Both the position numbers and the translations under genes were made by a program. 48,633 nucleotides of DNA from Alphaproteobacteria bacterium MarineAlpha5_Bin12 (lineage in GTDB: Bacteria > Pseudomonadota > Alphaproteobacteria > HIMB59 > GCA-002718135), in the NCBI GenBank assembly GCA_002937855.1, contig PTKS01000011.1, forward strand, positions 1 to 48,633, given 5' to 3'. Under the pieces are notes generated by a model. It had not been told where the DNA came from. It did no database searches and saw nothing but the letters and a program-made list of their open reading frames with translations. Below, piece by piece: positions 26,174 to 35,016 of the stretch (position 1 is its first letter; every line of letters begins with the position of its first letter).

Positions 26174-27151
26174 ATGTACAGTTATTTCTTTAAAAGACTT
26201 TTACAATCCGTTCTTGTGATGATTGTTGTAGCATTTGTTTCATTTTCATTATTCAATTTTGTAGGAGATCCAGTAAATAGTATGACAGGTGAAGATGCTT
26301 CAGATGAAAGACGAGCTGAAGTTAGAGAAGTACTGGGTTTAAATGATCCAGTTTATATACAATTCTCTAGGTTTCTTGGAAATGTTGTTCAAGGAGATTT
26401 TGGTATATCTTATCAGTTAAAAAGAGAGGTATCGGATTTAATTGCAGAGAGAATGCCAGCTACTTTGGAATTAGTTTTTGTATCTGCAATGTTAGCAATA
26501 ATTACAGGTGTAATTTTGGGAGTATATACAGGAATTCATAGGGATAGTTTCGTTTCTAATTTAATACTTGTTATTTCGCTTGCCGGTGTATCCCTTCCAA
26601 CCTTTATTATTGGTATTATGTTAATTTATTTATTTTCTGTAATATTAGGAGTTCTCCCTTCTTTTGGAAGAGGCGACGTTACTGACTTAGGTTTTTGGAC
26701 AACTGGTTTTTTAACTATATCTGGACTTAAGGCTCTAATACTTCCATCAATTACTCTAAGTTTATTTCAGATGACTTATGTGATTAGATTAGTGCGAGCT
26801 GAAATGATGGAAATTTTACAAACAGATTATATTAAATTTGCTAAAGCAAGAGGAATTAAAAATAATATTGTAAATTATAAACATGCTCTTAAGAATGGAA
26901 TGATACCAGTTATAACAATTACTGGAATTAATGTTGGAACATTAATAGCATTTTCAATTATTACTGAAACTGTATTTCAATGGCCTGGAATGGGTTCTCT
27001 ATTTATAAATGCAGTATACTTCGTCGATATACCAATTATGTCAGCTTATATGATTATGGTTGCTTTTATTTTTGTAATGATAAATTTTATTGTAGATATC
27101 ACATATTATTTTATTGATCCCAGAATTAGACTTAAAGAAGAAACAGGTTAA
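26174..27151 (+). CDS. ABC transporter permease, DppB/OppB-like
   Basis: A 325-aa inner-membrane permease. It starts YFFKRLLQSVLVMIVVAFVSF, followed by the periplasmic GDPVNSMTGEDASDERRAEVREVLGLNDP segment typical of DppB. About six helices follow. The EAA loop is RAEMMEILQTDYIKFAKARGIKNNIVNYKHALKNGMIP, and it ends IDPRIRLKE. It forms the transmembrane pore with the next gene product. The ATG lies just after the intercistronic hairpin and no Shine-Dalgarno is seen. Confidence 0.93.
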   Translation: MYSYFFKRLLQSVLVMIVVAFVSFSLFNFVGDPVNSMTGEDASDERRAEVREVLGLNDPVYIQFSRFLGNVVQGDFGISYQLKREVSDLIAERMPATLELVFVSAMLAIITGVILGVYTGIHRDSFVSNLILVISLAGVSLPTFIIGIMLIYLFSVILGVLPSFGRGDVTDLGFWTTGFLTISGLKALILPSITLSLFQMTYVIRLVRAEMMEILQTDYIKFAKARGIKNNIVNYKHALKNGMIPVITITGINVGTLIAFSIITETVFQWPGMGSLFINAVYFVDIPIMSAYMIMVAFIFVMINFIVDITYYFIDPRIRLKEETG

Positions 27152-27153
27152 TA

Positions 27154-28077
27154 ATGTTTTTAAGAACAATAAATAAAATTTATGATACTGACATAGGTTA
27201 TAGTTTCTTTAATTCTAAAATAGCAATTATTTCATCTACTATCTTTTTTATTATTTTTCTTTGTTCTGCTTTTGCTGAACTGGTTGCGCCATATAACCCC
27301 TTTGATCCCGCAACTGTATCTTTAATGGATGCTTTTATACCTCCAATCTGGTCGGAAGGTGGAACAGCTAGTTTTATTTTAGGCACAGACCAACAAGGAA
27401 GAGATATGTTTTCAACTATGATTTATGGTTCAAGAATTTCACTTATAGTTGGATTTGCATCTATAATATTTGCTATGATTTTAGGTGTTTTTTTGGGAAT
27501 TACTGCCGGCTATATTGGCGGCAGATATGAAATAGTCGTAATGCGTTTAACTGATGTGCAGTTAACTATACCAAGTATTCTAATGGCTCTTCTAGTTGAT
27601 GGTATAGCAAGAGCAATTATTACACGATCAATGCATGATGAAATGGCAATTTATGTTTTAATTTTTGCTATCGGTATTTCTGAATGGCCGCAGTTTGCTA
27701 GAGTTTCCAGAGCATCTACATTAGTTGAAAAAAATAAAGAATATGTTTCAGCTTCAAGGATTATAGGATTATCCAATATACTTATAATGTTTAAACATAT
27801 TCTACCAAACATTCTTCGACCAATTCTAGTTATTGCAACCATTGGATTAGCTTTAGCAATAATAACAGAATCAACGTTGAGTTTTTTGGGTGTGGGAGTT
27901 CCACCAACAACACCTTCATTAGGAACACTTATTAGATTTGGAAATAATTTTTTATTTTCTGGTGAATGGTGGATAACGTTTTTCCCAGCAATTTTTTTAA
28001 TTGTGTTAGCGTTATCTATTAATCTTTTGGGAGATTGGATGAGAGACGCTTTAAATCCAAAATTAAAAAAGAGATGA
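27154..28077 (+). CDS. ABC transporter permease, DppC/OppC-like
   Basis: A 307-aa permease with an N-terminal helix, LAPYNPFDP-like AELVAPYNPFDP region, the GTDQQGRDMFSTMIYGSRISL signature near residues 77-97, an EAA loop (RASTLVEKNKEYVSASRIIGL) and the C-terminal LGDWMRDALNPKL. This is the second membrane subunit of the peptide/nickel-type importer. It starts three bases after the DppB-like gene, and its TGA stop overlaps the ATG of the ATPase gene (ATGA). Confidence 0.93.
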   Translation: MFLRTINKIYDTDIGYSFFNSKIAIISSTIFFIIFLCSAFAELVAPYNPFDPATVSLMDAFIPPIWSEGGTASFILGTDQQGRDMFSTMIYGSRISLIVGFASIIFAMILGVFLGITAGYIGGRYEIVVMRLTDVQLTIPSILMALLVDGIARAIITRSMHDEMAIYVLIFAIGISEWPQFARVSRASTLVEKNKEYVSASRIIGLSNILIMFKHILPNILRPILVIATIGLALAIITESTLSFLGVGVPPTTPSLGTLIRFGNNFLFSGEWWITFFPAIFLIVLALSINLLGDWMRDALNPKLKKR

Positions 28078-29813
28078 GTTTTTTAAAAGTTAAAAATTTA
28101 AATATAAGTTATCCTACTAGAAAAGAAACAATTATTGCTAGTCAAAATGTTGAATTTACTTTGGAACGCGGCGATATTCTTGGGATAGTTGGTGAGTCAG
28201 GATCTGGTAAATCAACTATTGCCAATGCAATAATTAATTTAATTGACCCACCTGGAGAAATCACTGACGGGTCAATAAAAATTGACAATCAAGAACTGAT
28301 AAATGATGAACAAATCATCCAAAAATTTAGAGGAAAAAAAATTGGTTTTGTTTTTCAAGATCCTCAAACATCTTTAAATCCATTGTTTAAAATAAAAGAT
28401 CAATTGATTGAAACAATACAAACCCATCTTGATCTTAATTATAAAGAAGCATTTAAAAAATCTATTCAACTTTTGAAAGAGGTGGGAATAGAGAATGCTG
28501 AAAAAAGAATTGAAGATTATCCTCATCAATTTAGTGGCGGAATGCGACAGAGAGTTGTTATTGCTTTAGCTATAAGTTGTGAACCAGAATTGATTATAGC
28601 AGACGAGCCCACAACAGCTTTGGATGTTAGCATTCAATATCAGATATTAGAGTTGCTCAAAGACCTGACAATAAAACGAAATCTTGGAGTTATAATCATC
28701 ACTCATGATATGGGAGTTATTGCCGAGACCACGAACAAGGTTATTGTTATGAGGCATGGTGTAATTGTTGAGCAAGGAAATACTCGAGATCTATTAACCA
28801 ATCCAAAATCAACAGAGGCAAAGAGCTTAGTCATCTCTGTTCCACCCACTAATAAAAAAATTGATAGGTTCAAACTTATTAGTCCGGATGGAAAAGAAAT
28901 AACATCCACTTCAGCTAATCTTACTAAAAGTATAATAAAAACGTGGGGAGTAAGAGAAAATAAAAATAAAATGTTGTTAAAATTATCTAACGTCTCAAAA
29001 ATATTTGATGACGGTTCAATTTCCTTCACATTGAATGCATCTACTGGTAATTCACAATCAAAAAATCAATATGATAACGATAAAGTTAGAGCAGTTAATA
29101 ATGTTTCTTTTGACTTATTTGAAGGAGAGACATTGGGCTTAGTAGGAGAATCTGGCTCAGGAAAGTCAACTATTGCAAAAATTATTACCGGTTTAGTTAG
29201 GCCTTCTGAGGGTGATATAAAGTATAATGATATGCCTCTTTATAATTCAAAAAGAAAGTATCAAATTGCACAAAGCAGGGGGCAAATTCAAATGATATTT
29301 CAAGATCCATACTCTTCTCTAAATCCAAGATTTAAAGTTAAAGATATTATTTCTGAACCTTTGAAGTTTTTTCAAAAAAAAATAACCAAAAGTGAATTAA
29401 CTCAGAATGTTTTTGATTTAATTGATATTGTTGGTATGACAAGACAATCATTAGATCGATACCCTCATGAATTTTCAGGAGGGCAGAGACAAAGAATTTC
29501 AATTGCTAGAGCTCTAGCTACAAGACCAAGATTGTTAATATGTGATGAACCTACTTCAGCTTTAGATGTAAGTATACAAGCGCAAATATTAAATTTATTA
29601 AAAGATATTCAAGATGAATTACACTTAACAATGTTATTTATTAGTCACGATCTACCAGTGATAAGGCAGATGTGTGACAGAATTGCAGTTTTAAAAAATG
29701 GGAATCTATGCGAGATTGAAGAAACAGAGAAGCTATTTAATAGTCCGAATCATAATTATACAAGAGAGCTTATCAGATTAATGCCAAAAATTGAGTCAAT
29801 CTTTCAAAAATAA
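28074..29813 (+). CDS. ABC transporter fused ATP-binding protein, DppD-DppF type
   Basis: A 579-aa protein with two complete ATPase cassettes. Cassette 1: Walker A GESGSGKST near 37-45, LSGG-like FSGGMRQRV, Walker B LIIADEPT. Cassette 2: GESGSGKST near 360, FSGGQRQRI, LLICDEPT. Both carry the Q-loop FQDP. The first half ends with a PTN-rich oligopeptide/dipeptide C-terminal region. I chose ATG 28074 because it overlaps the upstream stop as ATGA; the longer frame from 28035 lies inside dppC. It powers the importer and completes a four-gene operon. The 3' end faces the TRAP permease gene. Confidence 0.93.
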   Translation: MSFLKVKNLNISYPTRKETIIASQNVEFTLERGDILGIVGESGSGKSTIANAIINLIDPPGEITDGSIKIDNQELINDEQIIQKFRGKKIGFVFQDPQTSLNPLFKIKDQLIETIQTHLDLNYKEAFKKSIQLLKEVGIENAEKRIEDYPHQFSGGMRQRVVIALAISCEPELIIADEPTTALDVSIQYQILELLKDLTIKRNLGVIIITHDMGVIAETTNKVIVMRHGVIVEQGNTRDLLTNPKSTEAKSLVISVPPTNKKIDRFKLISPDGKEITSTSANLTKSIIKTWGVRENKNKMLLKLSNVSKIFDDGSISFTLNASTGNSQSKNQYDNDKVRAVNNVSFDLFEGETLGLVGESGSGKSTIAKIITGLVRPSEGDIKYNDMPLYNSKRKYQIAQSRGQIQMIFQDPYSSLNPRFKVKDIISEPLKFFQKKITKSELTQNVFDLIDIVGMTRQSLDRYPHEFSGGQRQRISIARALATRPRLLICDEPTSALDVSIQAQILNLLKDIQDELHLTMLFISHDLPVIRQMCDRIAVLKNGNLCEIEETEKLFNSPNHNYTRELIRLMPKIESIFQK

Positions 29814-29814
29814 A

Positions 29815-32190
29815 TTATAAGATTTTATTTATTATCTTTAAGCTAGATCTTCTTTGTAAATAAGTAACACCTATAAGTAAAATAAATGCAAAAACATAAA
29901 TGTATTCTTTTGGAGGTCTATCAATTGAGCTCACCTCGATTCTTGTTATTTCATCATAAAAATCCACACCTCTTTGTTCTGCGGGACTATTAAAATTCAT
30001 ATTTACAACATCAAAATTATTGTTTTCATTTTTTTCTAACTCAATTCCCACAAGATCTGGAATATTTTTATTTTCACCTGGCTTAATTTCAAATGCAAAC
30101 ATCTTGTAGCGATCACCATATTCCGTGTGTCTGACAACATGAAAACGAACTTTTCGCATTTCTGTATAATCTAGTACAGTTGTTAAATCTTTTTTATAAA
30201 CTTCATATTCAGGATAAATTCTATTCATAATAAAATCGGGTCTAAACATACTTACAGTGATAAATAACAATACTATTATCTCAAACCACCGTAGACGAGT
30301 TAAAAACCAACCTTGTGTAGCGGATGTAAAACAAAAAATTGCAATAAGGGATACAAAGAAAATCATAAGTCCATGCCAAAAACTTGTTACACCTATTAGC
30401 AAAAGTTCGTTGTTAAATATAAAAACTATGGGCAAAATCGCAGTCCTAATTTCATAATAAAAGGCTTGAACTCCTGTACGAATAGGATCTGCTCTTGATA
30501 TAGCTGAAGCAGCATAAGCAGCTAGACCTACAGGGGGAGTTACATCTGCCATTAATCCAAAATAAAATACATATAAATGGACAGCTATTAGTGGAAGAAT
30601 TATTCCGGAAGCTCCACCAATTTCTACAATTACATTTGCCATTAATGCGGCAACAACTAAATAATTTGCAGTTGTTGGTAATCCTAATCCTAATATTAAA
30701 CACAAAACCATTACCATAAGTAGCAATATAATTATGTTACCACCTGAAATAAACTCTACAACTTCTATCATTGCGTTAGATAAACCAGTAGAACCTACTG
30801 CTCCTACAATAATTCCCGCAGTACCTATTGCAATGGCAACATTTGTCATATTCATGGCTCCACGTATCATTCCCCTTGCTATATCTTTTAAACCTTCAAA
30901 AATTTGTTTTCCTATTAATGAGGTATTGTGTAGATTTTTAAAATCAATTTTTTGAACAATCATAATAATCATCATTGTCAAAATACTATAAAAAACTGCA
31001 CTTCCAGCAGTCCAACGCTTAATTATTAAAAGATAAACTAAAATTGCAATGGGAATTAGAAAATGAATTCCAGAGCGGAATGTTTTACCCAACTCTGGAA
31101 TGTCATTTTTTTCCATTCCTTGTAATCCTAATTTACATGCTTCCAAATGAGAAATCCAAAATAATGAAAGATAAACAATTACGGCAGGAATAAAAGCATG
31201 GGTGATAACTTGAAAATATGTTATGCCCAACATTTCAGCAATTATAAATGCTGCAGCACCCATAATTGGAGGCATTATCTGACCATTTACTGACGCTGCA
31301 ACTTCTATTGCACCTGCCTTGGTTGCAGGAAATCCAGTTTTCTTCATTATAGGAATTGTAAAAGTTCCAGTTGTGACAACATTTGCTATTGAAGAACCAG
31401 ATATCATTCCTGTTAATCCAGATGCTAATATTGCTGCTTTGGCTGGTCCTCCTCTAAACTTTCCTACTAACGCAACAGCTAAACTTAAAAAATATCTTCC
31501 TCCCCCAGCATAATCAAGCATTGAACCAAATAAAACAAACAAAAAAACAAAACTTACTGAAACTGATATTGGAATACCAAATATAGCCTCTCCTCCAAAC
31601 CAGTGGTATCCCACTAACCTCTTCAATGATAACCCTTGGTGAGAAATCAATTCAGGCATACTTTGTCCAAAAATTGAGTAAATTAAGAATATACTTGCAA
31701 CTACCACTAAAGGAATACCTATAGCTCTTCTAGTTGCCTCAAGAAGTAAAATAATACCTATAGCACCTATCACAAGTTCAGTAGGAAATTTAATGATACT
31801 ATTAAATATACTTATTTCTGAGATTAATAATATTCCATTTCTATCAACGAGTTCTTTATAATTAATAAAAAGATAGAGAGCACACATCAAACCCGTTATT
31901 GCCAAACCAAAACTGAGTATTGTGATTTTTTTATTTCTATCTTTCTTTAAAAAAGGAAATGATAAAAAAGCAATTAAAAGAGCAAAACCAAGATGTATTG
32001 CTCTAGCTGGTACATCAATAAAAACTCCGAATCCCACAATATATGGAAGAGGTGATGCGTACCAAAGTTGAAATAAGGACCATGAGAAGGCAATAATAGC
32101 TACGAATTTTAATTGCCATCCAGAGAGAATTCTAGCCCTACCCTCAATTTCACCAACCTTTTTTACTATTTCTGAATTTTGGCTATCCAT
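29815..32190 (-). CDS. TRAP transporter permease, fused 4TM/12TM (TAXI type) with C-terminal extension
   Basis: A 791-aa fused DctQ-DctM permease. The first 150 residues contain four helices (small subunit), and about 155-620 the large DctM domain with GGGRYFLSLAVALVGKFRGGPAKAAILASGLTG and ASGIILPLIAVHLYVFYFG. Residues about 640-791 hold further helices and a soluble segment of the DUF3394 type. In it, NSPAEQRGVDFYDEITRI resembles a PDZ-domain motif. It ends with one more helix and a basic tail. It forms a Na+- or H+-driven symporter with the TAXI receptor upstream. Its ATG directly follows a terminator-like hairpin. Confidence 0.92.
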   Translation of the reverse strand: MDSQNSEIVKKVGEIEGRARILSGWQLKFVAIIAFSWSLFQLWYASPLPYIVGFGVFIDVPARAIHLGFALLIAFLSFPFLKKDRNKKITILSFGLAITGLMCALYLFINYKELVDRNGILLISEISIFNSIIKFPTELVIGAIGIILLLEATRRAIGIPLVVVASIFLIYSIFGQSMPELISHQGLSLKRLVGYHWFGGEAIFGIPISVSVSFVFLFVLFGSMLDYAGGGRYFLSLAVALVGKFRGGPAKAAILASGLTGMISGSSIANVVTTGTFTIPIMKKTGFPATKAGAIEVAASVNGQIMPPIMGAAAFIIAEMLGITYFQVITHAFIPAVIVYLSLFWISHLEACKLGLQGMEKNDIPELGKTFRSGIHFLIPIAILVYLLIIKRWTAGSAVFYSILTMMIIMIVQKIDFKNLHNTSLIGKQIFEGLKDIARGMIRGAMNMTNVAIAIGTAGIIVGAVGSTGLSNAMIEVVEFISGGNIIILLLMVMVLCLILGLGLPTTANYLVVAALMANVIVEIGGASGIILPLIAVHLYVFYFGLMADVTPPVGLAAYAASAISRADPIRTGVQAFYYEIRTAILPIVFIFNNELLLIGVTSFWHGLMIFFVSLIAIFCFTSATQGWFLTRLRWFEIIVLLFITVSMFRPDFIMNRIYPEYEVYKKDLTTVLDYTEMRKVRFHVVRHTEYGDRYKMFAFEIKPGENKNIPDLVGIELEKNENNNFDVVNMNFNSPAEQRGVDFYDEITRIEVSSIDRPPKEYIYVFAFILLIGVTYLQRRSSLKIINKIL

Positions 32191-32192
32191 AA

Positions 32193-32231
32193 TAAAAAAG
32201 CCCGCCTCTCAAACTTACTAAGAAGCGGGCT
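32193..32231 (-). terminator. terminator/attenuator hairpin between TAXI receptor and permease genes
   Basis: On the minus strand AGCCCGC (32225-32231) pairs with GCGGGCT (32199-32205) across a 19-base loop, followed by a T-run at 32193-32198. It has the form of an intrinsic terminator, yet the next gene in the operon starts three bases later. The purine-rich loop is the only Shine-Dalgarno-like sequence for the permease, so the fold may also limit its translation. Confidence 0.8.
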
Positions 32232-32244
32232 ATTGTCTAATTAA

Positions 32245-33240
32245 TTACATCCAACCTTGTTCTTTATAGTATTTTACAGCACCATCATGAAGAGGGGCAG
32301 AAAGACCATTAGAAATCATTTGTTTTGGATCTAAATTTTTGAAAGCAGGGTGTAGCTTTCTGAAATCATCAAGATTTTCAAACACTGCTCTTACAACTTC
32401 ATAAACAATATCATCACTTACATCTGCACTTGATACAAATGTTGCCATTACTCCGAAAGTTACGGCATCGTTCTTTTGTGAAGAATAAAATGCTCCAGCT
32501 GGGATATTTGCAAAAGCATAAAAAGGATTATCATTTACAAGTTTCTTTTCGATATCTGAATCAAGATTTACAAAGTGTGCACCACATCCATCTATCGCCT
32601 GACCTATTGCTCCGTTTGGAACACCAACAGTATAACCTATTGCATCAACCTTACCATCACAAAGGGCACCTACTTGTTCTGAAGATGTTAATTCTGTTGC
32701 TTGTTTAAAATCACTAACACTTGTTCCATGTTTTTCCATAAGAACTTCCATAGTTCCACGTTGACCTGAACCTGGATTTCCTATGTTAACAACTTTACCT
32801 TTTAAATCAGACCAAGATTTTATCCCTGACCCTTTTCCGGCAATAAGTTGGAATGGTTCTGGGTGAACAGAGAAGACTGCTCTTAAGTTTTTAAATTGAT
32901 TACCTTCCCATTTAGAAGAGCCATTCACAGCATGATATTGCCAATCTGATTGTGCAACGCCAAACTGTAACTCACCTTCTTTTATTTGCCCTATATTATA
33001 GTTTGATCCACCAGTAGAAGGTGCAGCACACCTTATTCCATGTTTTCTTCCTTCTTTTCTTCCTTCTGCAGCTTCTTTATGTACCATTCTGCATACTGAA
33101 TTTCCAACAACAAAGTATACGCCTGTAGGCCCACCTGTACCGATAGAAATGAAATCTGCAGCTACCACAGTTGAAACTGGTAACGAAAAAGTTGTTAAAA
33201 CTGCTATAGATGCTAAAATTGAAATTAAAGATTTTTTCAT
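32245..33240 (-). CDS. TAXI-family TRAP transporter solute-binding protein
   Basis: A 331-aa periplasmic receptor starting at ATG 33240. The open frame reaches 33318, but a strong GGAGG five bases upstream of 33240 and the signal peptide (MKKSLISILASIAVLTTFSL, cleaved near VVAA-DF) fix this start. TAXI hallmarks: ISIGTGGPTGVYFVVGNSVCRMV, IRCAAPSTGGSNYNIGQI, GVAQSDWQYHAVNG, VVNIGNPGSGQRGTMEVLM and ALCDGKVDAIGYTVGVPN. It delivers its ligand to the fused permease. TAXI ligands are poorly known (glutamate in one case), so the substrate is open. Confidence 0.94.
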   Translation of the reverse strand: MKKSLISILASIAVLTTFSLPVSTVVAADFISIGTGGPTGVYFVVGNSVCRMVHKEAAEGRKEGRKHGIRCAAPSTGGSNYNIGQIKEGELQFGVAQSDWQYHAVNGSSKWEGNQFKNLRAVFSVHPEPFQLIAGKGSGIKSWSDLKGKVVNIGNPGSGQRGTMEVLMEKHGTSVSDFKQATELTSSEQVGALCDGKVDAIGYTVGVPNGAIGQAIDGCGAHFVNLDSDIEKKLVNDNPFYAFANIPAGAFYSSQKNDAVTFGVMATFVSSADVSDDIVYEVVRAVFENLDDFRKLHPAFKNLDPKQMISNGLSAPLHDGAVKYYKEQGWM

Positions 33241-33245
33241 AATTT

Positions 33246-33250
33246 CCTCC
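33246..33250 (-). promoter_or_regulatory. strong Shine-Dalgarno of the TAXI receptor gene
   Basis: GGAGG on the minus strand lies five bases from the ATG at 33240. It decides the start codon against the longer open frame and suggests high expression of the receptor. Confidence 0.75.
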
Positions 33251-33301
33251 TTTTTTGTGCGCGAAATCCCGTAATGAATTGATAAATTTAGACAATAATC
33301 G

Positions 33302-33330
33302 ATTGAATGTCTATTCAATTACAATATAAA
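33302..33330 (+). promoter_or_regulatory. putative aminotransferase-operon promoter with 7-bp palindrome
   Basis: TTGAAT (33303-33308) and TATAAA (33325-33330) are 16 bp apart. The -35 lies inside a palindrome, ATTGAAT-GTCT-ATTCAAT (33302-33319), which could be an operator. It sits in the divergent region between the TAXI receptor and aminotransferase genes. Confidence 0.4.
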
Positions 33331-33369
33331 TTAATGGTAATATTCAATTGCAATATAAATTAATAGTAA
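33312..33369. repeat. tandem duplication, 2 x 29 bp
   Basis: Two adjacent 29-bp units (33312-33340 and 33341-33369) differ at two positions. Each holds a TATAAA and the second ends one base before the aminotransferase ATG. The array therefore duplicates a promoter or operator segment and its arm TATTCAAT also makes half of the adjacent palindrome. Confidence 0.85.
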
Positions 33370-33370
33370 A

Positions 33371-34621
33371 ATGACCAAAATAAGAGAAAACCTAGCCAAT
33401 ATTAAAGCCTCTTCCACATTAGCTATCAATGAATATTCAAAAAAACTTGAGAGTGAAGGTAGGGAAATTTTTAAATTTGGATTAGGTCAGTCACCATTTC
33501 CAATCCCAGAGGTAATGGTTAATGAATTAAAAAATAATGCTCACCAAAAAGATTATCTAAGTGTTGCAGGTTTAAAAGAATTAAGAGAGTCTATTGCTAA
33601 ATATCATTCTTATAAAAATAAAAATATATATAATGAAAAAAATGTTATAATTGGACCTGGATCAAAAGAATTGATCTTCCAACTTCAATTGGTTATTGAT
33701 GCAGAATTAATATTACCAATACCAAGTTGGGTTTCATATGAGCCCCAAGCTAATATTGTTAAGAATGATGTTATTTGGATAGAAACTAATTTTGAAGAAA
33801 ATTGGCATTTGACTCCTGAAAAATTAGCAAATCAATGTAAAACAAATAAAGATAAAGAAAAATTATTAATTTTAAATTCCCCTAATAATCCATCCGGTAC
33901 TATTCACCCAGATTTAGAAGGATTGTCTAAGATTGCAAAAATGTATAAAGTAATAGTAATCTCTGATGAAATATATGGTGAACTTTCTTATAGCGGTTCG
34001 TATCAATCAATATCACATTATTATTCTGAAGGCACTATAATAACTAGTGGGATAAGTAAATGGTGTGGCGCTGGGGGTTGGCGCCTTGGAGCAGCTATAT
34101 TTCCAAATGAGCTTTCCATCATAAAAAGAGCCATGGAACCTCTAGCAAGTGAAACATTTAGTGCAGTTAGTTCTCCAATTCAATTTGCCACTATAAAAGC
34201 ATATTCAGAAGATCATTCAAACTATATAAGCATTACAAGAAAAATATTTATATCCATTAGTAATTTTATTCATCAAAAATTAACTTTTGTAGGAGTAAAA
34301 TGCCTCAAAGCAGAGGGAGGTTTTTATATGTTATGTGATTTCACTTCAGTTTTAAAAAAAACAACAGCAATTAATTCTAGTAAAAAACTCTGCAATATTC
34401 TTCTTGAAGAAATTGGTTTTGCAATGCTACCAGGATCAGATTTTGGATTTAAAGAAAATTATTTAATTTGCCGGATTGCATTTGTTGATTTTGATGGAAA
34501 GAATGCTATTAGTGTTGCGTCTCAAAATAAAGAAATTGATGAAAGATTTATTAGAGAAAATTGTCCAAAAATACATAAAGGAATAGAAAAATTAATAAAT
34601 TGGATAATAAAAAATCAATGA
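33371..34621 (+). CDS. class I/II PLP-dependent aminotransferase
   Basis: A 416-aa fold-type I aminotransferase. Visible features: FKFGLGQSPFPIPEVMV, GPGSKELIFQLQL, LNSPNNPSGT with the PLP Asn, VISDEIYGELSY with the Asp/Tyr pair, and the PLP lysine in SGISKWCGAGGWRLGAA. The C-terminal ICRIAFVDFDG contains the carboxylate-binding Arg. Substrate cannot be assigned; it is aspartate-aminotransferase-like. It is divergent from the TAXI receptor and overlaps the DUF4396 gene (ATGA), so it heads a three-gene operon. Confidence 0.88.
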   Translation: MTKIRENLANIKASSTLAINEYSKKLESEGREIFKFGLGQSPFPIPEVMVNELKNNAHQKDYLSVAGLKELRESIAKYHSYKNKNIYNEKNVIIGPGSKELIFQLQLVIDAELILPIPSWVSYEPQANIVKNDVIWIETNFEENWHLTPEKLANQCKTNKDKEKLLILNSPNNPSGTIHPDLEGLSKIAKMYKVIVISDEIYGELSYSGSYQSISHYYSEGTIITSGISKWCGAGGWRLGAAIFPNELSIIKRAMEPLASETFSAVSSPIQFATIKAYSEDHSNYISITRKIFISISNFIHQKLTFVGVKCLKAEGGFYMLCDFTSVLKKTTAINSSKKLCNILLEEIGFAMLPGSDFGFKENYLICRIAFVDFDGKNAISVASQNKEIDERFIRENCPKIHKGIEKLINWIIKNQ

Positions 34622-35016
34622 TAATTAGAAGTGCTTACAATACATTTTGGTGCTTGATTGGTTGCAGCATTGGTGATTTTGGTACAATTTATTTTTTTCA
34701 AATTAATGATTTTCAAACACCCACTCTAATCATTATGATTATAGCTATAATTAATGGTTTAATTACAAGTATAATATTTGAAACAATAACTTTGTTAAAT
34801 CAAATGAGATTGAAAGAGGCCTTTAAAACAGCTTTGGGTATGAGTTTTATTTCTATGCTTGTAATGGAAATTACTATGAACATTTGTGATTGGTTTATCA
34901 CCGGGGGTGCATATATATATTGGGAAATAATTCCAATATTATTAATTACTGGATTTTTAGCAGCGTGGCCATACAACTACTGGATGCTAAAAAAATACAA
35001 TAAAGAATGTCATTAG
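34618..35016 (+). CDS. DUF4396-like membrane protein
   Basis: A 132-aa protein with about four hydrophobic helices. The N-terminal SAYNTFWCLIGCSIGDFGTIYFFQ, the ITSIIFETITLL helix, a methionine-rich third helix (LGMSFISMLVMEITMNICDW) and the C-terminal AAWPYNYWMLKKY match my memory of DUF4396, a family of unknown function. Conserved Cys, Met and His residues might suggest metal handling, but this is a guess. The ATG at 34618 overlaps the aminotransferase TGA; an upstream in-frame TTG at 34600 is less likely. It overlaps the following oxidoreductase by ten bases. Confidence 0.72.
   Translation: MIIRSAYNTFWCLIGCSIGDFGTIYFFQINDFQTPTLIIMIIAIINGLITSIIFETITLLNQMRLKEAFKTALGMSFISMLVMEITMNICDWFITGGAYIYWEIIPILLITGFLAAWPYNYWMLKKYNKECH

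Noticed and set aside
28035..28073. Upstream start for the fused ATPase
   Set aside because: It lies within the upstream permease gene; the ATGA overlap at 28074 gives the normal cassette start.
33241..33318. 26-residue N-terminal extension of the TAXI receptor
   Set aside because: It would place the signal peptide internally, and a strong Shine-Dalgarno precedes the ATG at 33240.
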